Assembly: GCF_015160855.1 (NCBI RefSeq)
Contig: NZ_CP063373.1
Location: 8,159,001-8,223,000, forward strand
Direction: 5' to 3'
DNA from: Streptomyces ferrugineus
GTDB lineage: Bacteria; Actinomycetota; Actinomycetes; Streptomycetales; Streptomycetaceae
Length of the DNA: 64,000 nucleotides
Every line of letters starts with the position of its first letter. The stretch's first letter is position 1. Shown piece by piece: positions 18,301 to 27,555 of the stretch. A program made the position numbers and the translations under genes. The notes below the pieces were generated by a model. It saw only the letters and a program-made list of their open reading frames with translations, was not told where the DNA came from and ran no database searches.

Positions 18301-21300
18301 GTGCGGGGCTACGAACGCCAGGAGCGAGAGCCGGCGGCTGACGTCGACCACCTCTCTCGGTTCGAGGCCGAGATGGATCGGCTGAAGACCGAGCGGGAGA
18401 AGGCGATCCAGCACGCCGAGGACCTCGGCTACCAGGTCGAGGTGCTGCGCGCCAAGCTGCACGAGGCGCGGCGGACCATCATGTCCCGGCCCGCCTTCGA
18501 CGGCGGCGACATCGGCTATCAGGCCGAGCAGCTGCTGCGCAACGCCCAGGTCCAGGCCGACCAGCTGCGCCAGGAGGCCGAGCGCGAGCTCAGCCAGGCC
18601 CGCGCGCAGACCCAGCGCATCCTCCAGGAGCACGCCGAGCAGGCCGCCCGGCTCCAGGCCGAGCTGCACCAGGAGGCGGTGACGCGCCGCCAGCAGCTGG
18701 ACCAGGAGCTGGCCGAGCGCCGCCAGACCGTCGAGTCGCACGTCAACGAGAACGTCGCGTGGGCCGAGCAGCTGCGCGCCCGCACCGAGCAGCAGGCCCG
18801 CCGTCTCCTCGACGAGTCGCGCGCCGAGGCCGACCAGGCCATGGCGGCCGCGCGCGCCGAGGCCGAGCGGCTCACCAGCGAGGCCGGCCAGCGCCTGACG
18901 AACGCGGCCGAGGAGGCCCGCACCGAGGCCGAGCAGATCCTGCGCCGCGCCCGCACCGACGCCGAGCGGCTGCTGAACGCCGCCTCCACCCAGGCCCAGG
19001 AGGCCACCGACCACGCCGAGCAGCTGCGCAACTCCACCGCGACCGAGTCGGACACCGCCCGCCGGCAGGCCACCGAACTCAGCCGGGCCGCCGAGCAGCG
19101 CATGGCGGAGGCCGAGGAGGCGCTGCGCAAGGCGCAGTCCGAGGCCGAGAAGCTGGTCGCCGAGGCCAAGACGGCCGCCGAGAAGGCGCTCTCCGGTGCC
19201 GAGTCGGCCAACGAGCAGCGCATGCGTACGGCCAAGGAGCAGGTCGCCCGGCTGGTCAGCGAGGCCACCAAGGAGGCCGAGGCCACCAAGTCGGAGGCCG
19301 AGCAGGTCGTCGCCGACGCGCGTGCCGAGGCCGAGAAGATCGTCGCCGAGGCCTCCGAGAAGGCCCGCACGATCACCGCCGAGGAGAGCGCGACCCAGCT
19401 CTCGAAGGCGGCCAAGACCGCCGAGGACGTCCTCAACAAGGCGCAGGAGGACGCCCAGAACACCACCAAGGCCGCGGCCGAGGAGGCCGAGCGGATCCGC
19501 AGGGAGGCCGAGGCCGAGGCCGACCGGCTGCGCTCCGAGGCCCATGACATCGCCGAGCAGCTCAAGGGCGCGGCGAAGGACGACACCAAGGAGTACCGCG
19601 CCAAGACGGTCGAGCTGCAGGAGGAGGCCCGCCGGCTGCGCGGGGAGGCCGAGCAGCTGCGCTCCGAGGCGGTCGCCGAGGGCGAGAAGATCCGCGCGGA
19701 GGCCCGCAAGGAGGCCGTCCAGCAGATCGAGGAGGCGGCCAAGACCGCCGAGGAACTGCTGTCGAAGGCCAAGCAGGACGCGGACGAGCTGCGCCAGAAG
19801 GCCACCACGGACAGCGAGAAGGTCCGCACCGAGGCCATCGAGCGGGCGACCACACTGCGCCGGCAGGCCGAGGAGACCCTTCAGCGCACCCGCCAGGAGG
19901 CCGAGCGGCACCGCGACGAGGTCGTGGAGCAGGCCGAGGGCATCAAGGCCGACGCCGAGCGGGCCGCCGCCGAACTGCGCGAGGAGACCGAGCAGGCCAT
20001 AGAGGCCCGCCGCACCGAGGCCGCCGAGGAGCTGACGCGGCTTCACACCGAGGCCGAGCAGCGGCTCGCGGCGGCCGAGGAGGCGCTCACCGACGCCCGC
20101 GAGGAAGCCGCCCGCATCCGGCGCGAGGCCGCCGAGGAGACCGAGCGGCTGCGCACCGAGGCCGCCGAGCGGATCCGCACGCTGCGGCAGCAGGCCGAGG
20201 AGGAGGCCGACCGGCTGCGCACCGAGGCCGCGTCGGACGCCTCCGCGTCCCGGGCCGAGGGCGAGGCCATCGCCGTACGCCTGAGGTCGGAGGCCGCGTC
20301 CGAGGCCGAGCGGCTGAAGTCGGAGGCGCAGGACACCGCCGACCGGGTGCGCGCCGAGGCGCAGGCCGCCGCCGAGCGGCTCGGCACCGAGGCGTCCGAG
20401 ACGCTGGCCGCCGCCCAGGAGGAGGCCGCCCGGCGCCGCCGCGAGGCCGAGGAACTCCTCGGTTCGGCCCGGCAGGAGGCGGACCAGGAGCGCGAGCGGG
20501 CCCGCGAGCAGAGCGAGGAGTTGCTGGCCGTAGCCCGGGGCCGGGTGGAGGAGGCGCAGGCCGAGGCGGTGCGGCTGGTCGAGGAGGCCGACCGGCGCGC
20601 CACCGAGATGGTGTCGGCGGCCGAGCAGCACGCCCAGCAGGTGCGGGACTCGGTGTCGGGGCTGCACGAGCAGGCCCAGGAGGAGATCGCCGGGCTGCGC
20701 AGCGCCGCCGAGCACGCGGCGGACCGTACCCGCCGGGAGGCCGAGGAGGAGTCGGACCGGGTCCGCGCCGACGCCTACGCCGAGCGGGAGCGGGCGAGCG
20801 AGGACGCGGGCCGGGTCCGGCGCGAGGCGAACGAGGAGTCCGCGGCCGCCAAGTCCCTCGCCGAGCGCACCGTCGCGGAGGCCATCGCCGAGGCGGAGCA
20901 GCTTCGGTCGGAGGCCGCCGAGCACGCCCAGCGGATCCGCACCGAGGCGTCGGACAAGATCGCCGAGGCCGACCAGGCGGCGTCTCGCACCCGTGCGGAC
21001 GCCCGCGAGGACGCCAACCGGATCCGCTCGGACGCGGCGACGCAGGCCGACACCCTCATCACCGAGGCGCGTTCGGAGGCGGAGCGGCTCCAGTCGGAGA
21101 CGATCACGGAGGCCGACCGGGTGCGGACCGAGGCGCTCGCCAAGGCCGAGAAGCTGGTCGGGGACGCCGCGTCGGAGGCGGAGCGGCTGCGCGCCGAGGC
21201 CGCCGAGACGGTGGGGTCGGCCCAGCAGCACGCCGAGCGGGTGCGCAGCGACTCCGAGCGCCTCAAGGCCGAGGCGGCGACGGAGGCGGAACGGCTGGTC

Positions 21301-22149
21301 AACTCCGCGCGCGAGGAGGCCGAGCGCACTCTGGACGAGGCCCGCAAGGACGCCAGTAAGCGGCGCCAGGACGTGGCCGAGCAGGTCGACAAGCTCATCA
21401 CCGAGACCACGGCCGAGGCGGACAAGCTGCTCACCGAGGCGCAAGCGCAGGCGCACAAGACGACCGCGGACGCCGAGGGGCAGGCCGACACCATGGTGGG
21501 CGCCGCCCGCAAGGAGGCCGACCGGCTGGTCTCCGAGGCGACGGTCGAGGGCAACTCCATGGTGGAGAAGGCCCGCACGGACGCGGACGACCTGCTCGTC
21601 GGCGCCCGTCGGGACGCCACCGCCATCAGGGAGCGCGCGGAGGAGCTGCGCGACCGCATCACGGGCGAGATCGAGGCGCTGCACGAGCGGGCCCGCCGCG
21701 AGGCCTCCGAGACGATGAAGTCGACCGGCGACCGCTGCGACGCGCTCATCAAGGCCTCGGAGGAGCAGCTGGCCAAGGCGCAGGCGAAGGCCAAGGAGAT
21801 CGTCTCGGAAGCCAACTCCGAGGCCGGCAAGGTCCGCATCGCCGCCGTCAAGAAGGCCGAGGGCCTGCTGAAGGAGGCCGAGCAGAAGCGGTCCACGCTG
21901 ATCAAGGAGGCCGAGGAGCTCAAGGCCGAGGCGATCCGCGAGGCCAAGCGCACCGTCGAGGAGGGCAAGCGCGAGCTGGAGGTCCTGGTGCGGCGGCGCG
22001 AGGACATCAACGCCGAGATCTCGCGGGTCCAGGACGTCCTGGAGGCCCTGGAGTCCTTCGAGGCGCCGTCGGGCGGCAAGGACGGTGGGGTCAAGGCGGG
22101 TGCGACAGTCGGAGCACCCCGATCGGGTGGCAAGTCGTCAGACGGCTAG
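18301..22149 (+). CDS. scy: Scy, giant coiled-coil polarity/cytoskeletal protein
   Basis: About 1282 residues, almost entirely Ala/Glu/Arg coiled coil. A short N-terminal heptad segment (SRFEAEMDRLKTEREKA, then LGYQVEVLRAKLHEARRTI) leads into a Pro-containing break and more than 1000 residues of hendecad-like AEAERLRSEA repeats. It matches Scy (SCO5397), which gathers DivIVA and FilP at hyphal tips and marks new branch sites. GTG at 18301 is chosen, with GGGA seven bases upstream; a TTG 30 bases earlier is open but has no binding site. The downstream neighbour is filP, as in S. coelicolor. Confidence 0.92.
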   Translation: MRGYERQEREPAADVDHLSRFEAEMDRLKTEREKAIQHAEDLGYQVEVLRAKLHEARRTIMSRPAFDGGDIGYQAEQLLRNAQVQADQLRQEAERELSQARAQTQRILQEHAEQAARLQAELHQEAVTRRQQLDQELAERRQTVESHVNENVAWAEQLRARTEQQARRLLDESRAEADQAMAAARAEAERLTSEAGQRLTNAAEEARTEAEQILRRARTDAERLLNAASTQAQEATDHAEQLRNSTATESDTARRQATELSRAAEQRMAEAEEALRKAQSEAEKLVAEAKTAAEKALSGAESANEQRMRTAKEQVARLVSEATKEAEATKSEAEQVVADARAEAEKIVAEASEKARTITAEESATQLSKAAKTAEDVLNKAQEDAQNTTKAAAEEAERIRREAEAEADRLRSEAHDIAEQLKGAAKDDTKEYRAKTVELQEEARRLRGEAEQLRSEAVAEGEKIRAEARKEAVQQIEEAAKTAEELLSKAKQDADELRQKATTDSEKVRTEAIERATTLRRQAEETLQRTRQEAERHRDEVVEQAEGIKADAERAAAELREETEQAIEARRTEAAEELTRLHTEAEQRLAAAEEALTDAREEAARIRREAAEETERLRTEAAERIRTLRQQAEEEADRLRTEAASDASASRAEGEAIAVRLRSEAASEAERLKSEAQDTADRVRAEAQAAAERLGTEASETLAAAQEEAARRRREAEELLGSARQEADQERERAREQSEELLAVARGRVEEAQAEAVRLVEEADRRATEMVSAAEQHAQQVRDSVSGLHEQAQEEIAGLRSAAEHAADRTRREAEEESDRVRADAYAERERASEDAGRVRREANEESAAAKSLAERTVAEAIAEAEQLRSEAAEHAQRIRTEASDKIAEADQAASRTRADAREDANRIRSDAATQADTLITEARSEAERLQSETITEADRVRTEALAKAEKLVGDAASEAERLRAEAAETVGSAQQHAERVRSDSERLKAEAATEAERLVNSAREEAERTLDEARKDASKRRQDVAEQVDKLITETTAEADKLLTEAQAQAHKTTADAEGQADTMVGAARKEADRLVSEATVEGNSMVEKARTDADDLLVGARRDATAIRERAEELRDRITGEIEALHERARREASETMKSTGDRCDALIKASEEQLAKAQAKAKEIVSEANSEAGKVRIAAVKKAEGLLKEAEQKRSTLIKEAEELKAEAIREAKRTVEEGKRELEVLVRRREDINAEISRVQDVLEALESFEAPSGGKDGGVKAGATVGAPRSGGKSSDG

Positions 22150-22332
22150 CGGGAGCGCCGGTTTCCGGTGTCTCCTGGGGCCTTTGACCCAGTTTTTGGC
22201 AAGCCGTCCGACGGTTAGCCACTCAAAAGGGGTCTCATTCTCCAGATCAAACACGTATCCGCTCGATGACACACCGCTTCGGCCCCTAGGATTCCACTTA
22301 TCACCTCACCGGTCTCATTCGACAGGAACCCC

Positions 22333-23271
22333 ATGAGCGACACTTCCCCCTACGGCTTCGAGCTTGTGCGGCGTGGGTACGACCGCGCGCAGGTGGACGA
22401 ACGCATCTCGAAGCTCGTCTCCGACCGCGACAGCGCTCTCGCCCGTATCACCGCTCTGGAAAAGCGCATCGAGGAGCTCCACCTCGAGACGCAGAACGCC
22501 CAGGCAGCCGTCACCGACGCAGAGCCGTCGTACGCGGGTCTCGGCGCGCGTGTCGAGAAGATCCTCCGCCTCGCCGAGGAAGAGGCCAAGGATCTGCGCG
22601 AGGAGGCCCGCCGCGCCGCCGAGCAGCACCGCGAGCTCGCCGAGTCGGCGGCCCAGCAGGTCCGCAACGACGCAGAATCGTTCGCTGCGGAGCGCAAGGC
22701 CAAGGCCGAGGACGAGGGCGTCCGGATCGTCGAGAAGGCCAAGAGCGAAGCCTCCGCGCTGCGTGCCGAGGCCCAGAAGGACGCGCAGTCCAAGCGCGAG
22801 GAGGCGGACGCCCTCTTCGAGGAGACCCGCGCCAAGGCCGCGCAGGCCGCCGCCGACTTCGAGACGAACCTCGCCAAGCGCCGCGAGCAGTCCGAGCGGG
22901 ACCTGGCGTCCCGTCAGGCCAAGGCCGAGAAGCGTCTCGCCGAGATCGAGCACCGCGCCGAGCAGCTTCGCCTCGAGGCCGAGAAGCTGCGCACCGACGC
23001 CGAGCGCCGCGCCCGCCAGACGGTGGAGACCGCGCAGCGCCAGGCCGAGGACATCGTGGCCGACGCCAACGCCAAGGCCGACCGCATCCGTTCGGAATCC
23101 GAGCGCGAGCTCGCGGCCCTCACCAACCGCCGCGACAGCATCAACGCTCAGCTGACGAACGTCCGCGAGATGCTGGCGACCCTCACCGGTGCCGCGGTCG
23201 CCGCGACCGGCGCGCCCGCCGCCGAGGACGAGCCGATCTCCCGTGGGGTGCCCGCCCAGCAGACCCGGTAA
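22333..23271 (+). CDS. filP: FilP, intermediate-filament-like coiled-coil protein
   Basis: A 312-residue coiled-coil protein. The N terminus MSDTSPYGFELVRRGYDRAQVDERI resembles the DivIVA-type amino-terminal module; a break at residues ~60-72 (DAEPSYAGLGARV) separates it from a long rod (75-285). A non-helical tail rich in Ala/Thr/Pro follows. It matches FilP (SCO5396), which assembles lattices behind the hyphal tip and gives cells rigidity, interacting with DivIVA and Scy. AGGAA lies before the ATG. A strong terminator follows. Confidence 0.94.
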   Translation: MSDTSPYGFELVRRGYDRAQVDERISKLVSDRDSALARITALEKRIEELHLETQNAQAAVTDAEPSYAGLGARVEKILRLAEEEAKDLREEARRAAEQHRELAESAAQQVRNDAESFAAERKAKAEDEGVRIVEKAKSEASALRAEAQKDAQSKREEADALFEETRAKAAQAAADFETNLAKRREQSERDLASRQAKAEKRLAEIEHRAEQLRLEAEKLRTDAERRARQTVETAQRQAEDIVADANAKADRIRSESERELAALTNRRDSINAQLTNVREMLATLTGAAVAATGAPAAEDEPISRGVPAQQTR

Positions 23272-23300
23272 CGATCCGGCGCACATCTGCTGAATTTCGC

Positions 23301-23334
23301 AAAGCCCTCTGCCACTGGGGTGGCAGAGGGCTTT
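23301..23334 (+). terminator. Strong intrinsic terminator after filP
   Basis: A perfect 14-bp stem (AAAGCCCTCTGCCA at 23301-23314 with 23321-23334) has a 6-base loop and is followed by TTT and then TTTT a few bases later. It is one of the cleanest terminators in the window and separates filP from the ABC operon. Confidence 0.92.
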
Positions 23335-23356
23335 GTCCCGTTTTAGCGTGGGCGGC

Positions 23357-24325
23357 ATGATCGAGCTCGAGGGGCTGACGAAGCGGTACGGCGAGAAAGT
23401 GGCGGTCAACAACCTCACGTTCAGCGTGAGACCGGGCATCGTCACGGGCTTCCTCGGCCCCAACGGTGCGGGCAAGTCGACCACGATGCGGATGGTCCTG
23501 GGCCTGGACCGGCCCACCGCCGGCGACGTGCGTATCGACGGCAAGCACTACGACCAGCTCAAGGATCCGCTGACGTACATCGGCGCCCTGCTGGAGGCCA
23601 AGGCCTGGCACGGCGGGCGCAGCGCCTACAACCATCTGCTGTGTCTGGCGCAGAGCAACGGCATCCCGAGCAGCCGGGTGCGCGAGGTGCTGGACACGGT
23701 CGGGCTGACGGCGGTCGCGAAGAAGAAGACCAAGGGCTTCTCGATGGGCATGGGCCAGCGGCTCGGCATCGCGGGCGCGCTGCTCGGCGATCCGCGGATC
23801 CTGATGTTCGACGAGCCGGTCAACGGCCTCGACCCCGAGGGCATCCACTGGATCCGGAACCTGATGAAATCGCTGGCCGCCCAGGGGCGCACGGTGTTCG
23901 TCTCCAGTCACCTGATGAGCGAGATGGCGCTGACCGCCGACCACCTCGTCGTCATCGGCCAGGGCCGGCTGCTCGCCGACACCTCCATGCCCGACTTCAT
24001 CGCCCGCAACTCACGGGCCTACGTCCGTATCCGCACCCCGCAGCGCGAGCGGCTGCTCGATGTGCTGCACGAGGCCGGGATCACCGCCGTACAGACCGGC
24101 AACGGCACGCTGGAGGTGGACGGCGGCAAGTCCGAGCAGATCGGGGAGCTGGCGGCGCGCCACCAGGTCGTGCTGCACGAGCTGAGCCCGCAACAGGCCT
24201 CTTTGGAGGAGGCGTTCATGCAGCTGACCGCGGAGTCGGTGGAGTACCACGCGCACACCGACGCACCGCAGCCGCCTCCGCAGCCGCCGCAGCGGCAGTG
24301 GGGCGAGGACTGGAGGAGGAGCTGA
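23357..24325 (+). CDS. ABC transporter ATP-binding protein (first pair)
   Basis: A 322-residue DrrA-like ATPase. Walker A is GPNGAGKST, the signature motif is FSMGMGQRLGIAGAL, Walker B is ILMFDEPVNGLD, and the switch His lies in VSSHLMSEM. A ~90-residue C-terminal domain and a Pro/Gln-rich tail follow. It probably powers export through the adjacent ABC-2 permease; the substrate is unknown. ATG at 23357 is seven bases after a TAGCGT -10-like element, so the mRNA may be leaderless. Confidence 0.93.
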   Translation: MIELEGLTKRYGEKVAVNNLTFSVRPGIVTGFLGPNGAGKSTTMRMVLGLDRPTAGDVRIDGKHYDQLKDPLTYIGALLEAKAWHGGRSAYNHLLCLAQSNGIPSSRVREVLDTVGLTAVAKKKTKGFSMGMGQRLGIAGALLGDPRILMFDEPVNGLDPEGIHWIRNLMKSLAAQGRTVFVSSHLMSEMALTADHLVVIGQGRLLADTSMPDFIARNSRAYVRIRTPQRERLLDVLHEAGITAVQTGNGTLEVDGGKSEQIGELAARHQVVLHELSPQQASLEEAFMQLTAESVEYHAHTDAPQPPPQPPQRQWGEDWRRS

Positions 24326-24327
24326 GC

Positions 24328-25098
24328 ATGGTGGTCACCCAGGTCATCCGCTCCGAGTGGACCAAGATCCGGTCCGTGGCATCGACCGTGTGGACGCTGT
24401 CGCTGGCCGTGGTGGTCACCATCGCCCTCGGCATCCTGATCTCGGCCCTGTCGAAGAACGAGTTCGACAACATGAGCCGGCGCGACCAGCTCTCCTTCGA
24501 CCCGACCTTCATCAGCTTCGCCGGGATGAGCCTCGGTCAGCTCGCGATGATCGTGTTCGGGGTGCTCGTCGTGTCGAACGAGTACAGCACCGGCATGATC
24601 CGCACCTCGCTGGCCGCCGTGCCCCAGCGCGGCACCTTCCTGTTCAGCAAGATCGCGGTGGCGACCGGCCTCTCCCTGGTCGTCGGCCTGGCCACCAGCT
24701 TCGTCACCTTCTTCCTGGGGCAGGCGATGCTGGGCGAGCACAAGGCGCAGATCGGCGACCCGGGCGTACTGCGCGCGGTGATCGGCGGCGGGCTCTACAT
24801 GACCCTCATCGCGATGTTCTCGATGGGCGTCGCCGCGATGCTGCGCTCGCCGATGCTGTCGCTGGGCATCCTGATGCCGTTCTTCTTCCTGGTCTCCAAC
24901 ATCCTCGGCAATGTCTCGGCCACCGAGAAGATCGGCCGGTATCTGCCCGACCAGGCCGGCAGCAAGATCATGCAGGTGGTCACTCCGATCGACGACGACG
25001 TGCCGTACGGCCCCTGGGGCGGGCTGGGGATCATGGTGCTGTGGGTGATCGCGGCGCTCGCGGGCGGGTACGCCACGCTGAAGAAACGGGACGCCTAG
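24328..25098 (+). CDS. ABC-2 type permease (first pair)
   Basis: A 256-residue membrane protein with about six hydrophobic helices and the N-terminal SEWTKIRSVASTVWTL motif of Streptomyces ABC-2 permeases. It begins two bases after the ATPase stop, with GGAGGAGG upstream, so the two form an operon. C-terminal KKRDA resembles the paralogue at 26.7 kb. It probably forms the homodimeric membrane channel for the preceding ATPase. Confidence 0.92.
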   Translation: MVVTQVIRSEWTKIRSVASTVWTLSLAVVVTIALGILISALSKNEFDNMSRRDQLSFDPTFISFAGMSLGQLAMIVFGVLVVSNEYSTGMIRTSLAAVPQRGTFLFSKIAVATGLSLVVGLATSFVTFFLGQAMLGEHKAQIGDPGVLRAVIGGGLYMTLIAMFSMGVAAMLRSPMLSLGILMPFFFLVSNILGNVSATEKIGRYLPDQAGSKIMQVVTPIDDDVPYGPWGGLGIMVLWVIAALAGGYATLKKRDA

Positions 25099-25266
25099 CT
25101 TACGGTGCACGAGGGCGGTTCGGTGGTGCCGCAAACGCGGGTGGTGGATCCGGCCCGGCATGCTGACGGGCCCCGGCACTGGCGCGGTCGCGCGAGGTTC
25201 CGCTCGGGCTTTTCCTCGCGATGTCCGCGCCGGCCGCGCCGACCGACCTGCCTTTCTGCCGGGGGT

Positions 25267-25284
25267 CCGGGGGTTGTCCCCCGG
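25267..25284 (+). terminator. Short GC hairpin after the first ABC operon
   Basis: CCGGGGG-TTGT-CCCCCGG forms a 7-bp stem in the 290-bp gap between the two ABC operons, followed by AAAA rather than a T-run. It is a possible factor-dependent terminator. The rest of this gap shows no gene. Confidence 0.5.
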
Positions 25285-25391
25285 AAAATGCAGCACCTGC
25301 CCTTGAGTGGAACCGTCAGCGCCCCGATATCCTCCTAACCCTTACGGGGGCGTGTGCCCCGCTGTCCTGATCCTTTCGATGGGTGCGGAGC

Positions 25392-26672
25392 ATGATCGAA
25401 GCAGTCGGCCTGACCAAGCGCTACGGCGACAAGACCGCTGTGTACAACCTGTCCTTCCAGGTGCGGCCCGGTTCCGTCACCGGCTTCCTGGGCCCGAACG
25501 GCTCCGGCAAGTCCACGACGATGCGGATGATCCTCGGTCTGGACAACCCGACCGCGGGCCATGTCACCATCGGCGGCTATCCGTACCGCAGGCTGCCCAA
25601 CGCCCCGCGTCAGGTCGGCGCGCTGCTGGACGCCAAGGCGGTGCACGGCGGCCGGGCCGCGCGCAACCACCTGCTGAGCCTGGCCCAGCTCTCGGGCATC
25701 CCGGCCCGGCGCGTGGACGAGGTGCTGGGCGTGGTCGGCCTCCAGGACGTGGCCAGGCGGCGCTCCAAGGGCTTCTCGCTCGGCATGGGCCAGCGGCTCG
25801 GCATCGCCGCCGCGCTGCTCGGCGACCCGCAGGTGCTGCTGTTCGACGAGCCGGTCAACGGCCTCGACCCCGAGGGCATCCTCTGGGTGCGGAACCTGAT
25901 GAAGTCGCTCGCGGCCGAGGGCCGCACCGTCTTCGTCTCCTCGCACCTGATGAGCGAGATGGCGCTGACCGCCGACCACCTGATCGTCATCGGGCGCGGC
26001 CAGTTGCTGGCCGACATGAGCGTGCAGGACTTCATCGCGGCGAACTCCGCCGGCTTCGCCCGGGTGCGTACGCCCGACACCGAGCCGCAGCTGCGCGAGA
26101 AGCTGTCCACCGCACTCGCCGAGGCGGGCGGCCATGTGCTGCCCGAGCAGGACGGCGCGCTCAGGGTGACCGGGCTGCCGCTCCCCCGCATCAGCGACAT
26201 CGCGCACGACACCGACGTACGGCTGTGGGAGCTGTCGCCGCACCAGGCCTCGCTGGAGGAGGCGTACATGCGGATGACGCAGGGCGCGGTCGACTACCGC
26301 TCGACCATCGACCAGAAGGAAGGGCTCCAGCAGCCGCTGCCGCCCGGCGCACAGCCGCCGATGCCGGTGCCGGGCCAGGGCCAGCCCGGCTGGTACGCCC
26401 CGCCGCCGCCCCAGCAGGGCGGGCAGCCGTTCGCCGCGCCGCAGGGCCAGCCTGGGCCGTACGGCGGCGCCCCGGGGGCGCCCGGCGCAGGGACGCCCAA
26501 CCCGTACGCGCAGTCCGCTCCCCAGCCGCCTCAGGCGGCCCCAGGCCAGGCTCCGGCACAGCCCGCGCCACCGGCCCCGCAGAGCCCCGCCCAGCCGCCC
26601 GCCGCGCCGCCGGCGGCCCCGTCCGCCCCCGCCGCCACCTCCGCCCCTTCCGAGCCCGAGGACGCCCGATGA
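25392..26672 (+). CDS. ABC transporter ATP-binding protein with Pro-rich tail (second pair)
   Basis: A 426-residue ATPase closely related to the one at 23.4 kb. It has Walker A GPNGSGKST, signature FSLGMGQRLGIAAAL and Walker B VLLFDEPVNGLD. It differs in an ~115-residue disordered tail of Pro/Gln/Ala/Gly after residue ~315. ATG at 25392 aligns with the paralogue's start; a GTG three codons earlier is possible. The stop overlaps the permease start by 4 bp. The substrate is unknown; the tail could contact partners or the membrane. Confidence 0.92.
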   Translation: MIEAVGLTKRYGDKTAVYNLSFQVRPGSVTGFLGPNGSGKSTTMRMILGLDNPTAGHVTIGGYPYRRLPNAPRQVGALLDAKAVHGGRAARNHLLSLAQLSGIPARRVDEVLGVVGLQDVARRRSKGFSLGMGQRLGIAAALLGDPQVLLFDEPVNGLDPEGILWVRNLMKSLAAEGRTVFVSSHLMSEMALTADHLIVIGRGQLLADMSVQDFIAANSAGFARVRTPDTEPQLREKLSTALAEAGGHVLPEQDGALRVTGLPLPRISDIAHDTDVRLWELSPHQASLEEAYMRMTQGAVDYRSTIDQKEGLQQPLPPGAQPPMPVPGQGQPGWYAPPPPQQGGQPFAAPQGQPGPYGGAPGAPGAGTPNPYAQSAPQPPQAAPGQAPAQPAPPAPQSPAQPPAAPPAAPSAPAATSAPSEPEDAR

Positions 26673-27541
26673 GCACGCCCCAGCCCCCGATGCCGCAGAC
26701 CGCCGCACCGAACTGGCAGGCGGCCCCCGGCCCGTCGTACCCCACCTACAACTCGCCGATCCCCGTGGTGCGCACGCACCTCGGGCACGCGCTCGCCTCG
26801 GAGTGGACCAAGATCCGGTCGGTGCGCTCCACGATGTGGACGCTCGGCGTGTTCGTGGTGCTCGTCGTCGGCATCGGCATGGCGACCGCCGCGCTGGTCT
26901 CGGCCAACTCGACGGAGGAGGGCCTGGCCGACCAGAACCCGCTGTCGTTCGGCGTCTTCGGGCTGCTGCTCGGCAGCATGTGCATCATCACGCTGGGCGT
27001 GCTGACCACCGCCTCGGAGTACGGCACCGGCATGATCCGCACCACGATGACCGCGTGCCCGACCCGCGGACGGGTGCTGGCGGCCAAGGCGATCGTGTTC
27101 TTCGTGGTCGCGCTCGTGGTGACGCTGGCGTCGGTCGTGCTGGTCGCCCTCGCGGACGTGGCGATGCTGGAGGGCGCCCGCGAGCCGTCCGGTCAGGAGT
27201 GGCTGAAGGGCACCCTCGGCATCTCGCTCTACATCGCGCTGCTCGGTCTGCTCTCGCTCGTCGTCGGCTCGATCATCCGGCACTCGGCGGGCGCGATCAC
27301 CGTCATGATCGGCGTGGTGCTGGCCCCGCTGGTCATCGCGATGTTCATGTTCTCGGCGTCGCTCCAGGACCTTCAGCAGGCCTTGATCGAATACTCCATC
27401 CCGAACCAGCTCAGCGTCTTCTACGCCCAGTCCCTCAGCGAGTCCGGCCCGTCCGGCTGGGACCCCCTGTGGATCATGCTGGGCGTGACGGCCGCCGCGT
27501 TCGCGGGTGCCTACGCACTGCTGGAGAAGCGGGACGTGTAA
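26669..27541 (+). CDS. ABC-2 type permease (second pair)
   Basis: A 290-residue permease with a ~35-residue cytosolic Pro-rich N-terminal extension, then SEWTKIRSVRSTMWTL and about six transmembrane helices, ending LLEKRDV. It is clearly paralogous to the permease at 24.3 kb (shared SEYGTGMIRT/NEYSTGMIRT block). The ATGA overlap couples it to its ATPase. It is convergent, 14 bp apart, with the small zinc-ribbon-like gene. Confidence 0.92.
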   Translation: MSTPQPPMPQTAAPNWQAAPGPSYPTYNSPIPVVRTHLGHALASEWTKIRSVRSTMWTLGVFVVLVVGIGMATAALVSANSTEEGLADQNPLSFGVFGLLLGSMCIITLGVLTTASEYGTGMIRTTMTACPTRGRVLAAKAIVFFVVALVVTLASVVLVALADVAMLEGAREPSGQEWLKGTLGISLYIALLGLLSLVVGSIIRHSAGAITVMIGVVLAPLVIAMFMFSASLQDLQQALIEYSIPNQLSVFYAQSLSESGPSGWDPLWIMLGVTAAAFAGAYALLEKRDV

Positions 27542-27555
27542 GCCGCGTCCGGAGT

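Noticed and set aside
17797..21684. 1295-codon minus-strand open frame antisense to scy, Leu/Gly-rich
   Set aside because: A mirror of the repetitive GAGGCC codons of scy; low-complexity LGLGL composition, no start context, and scy is a well-recognised gene on the other strand.
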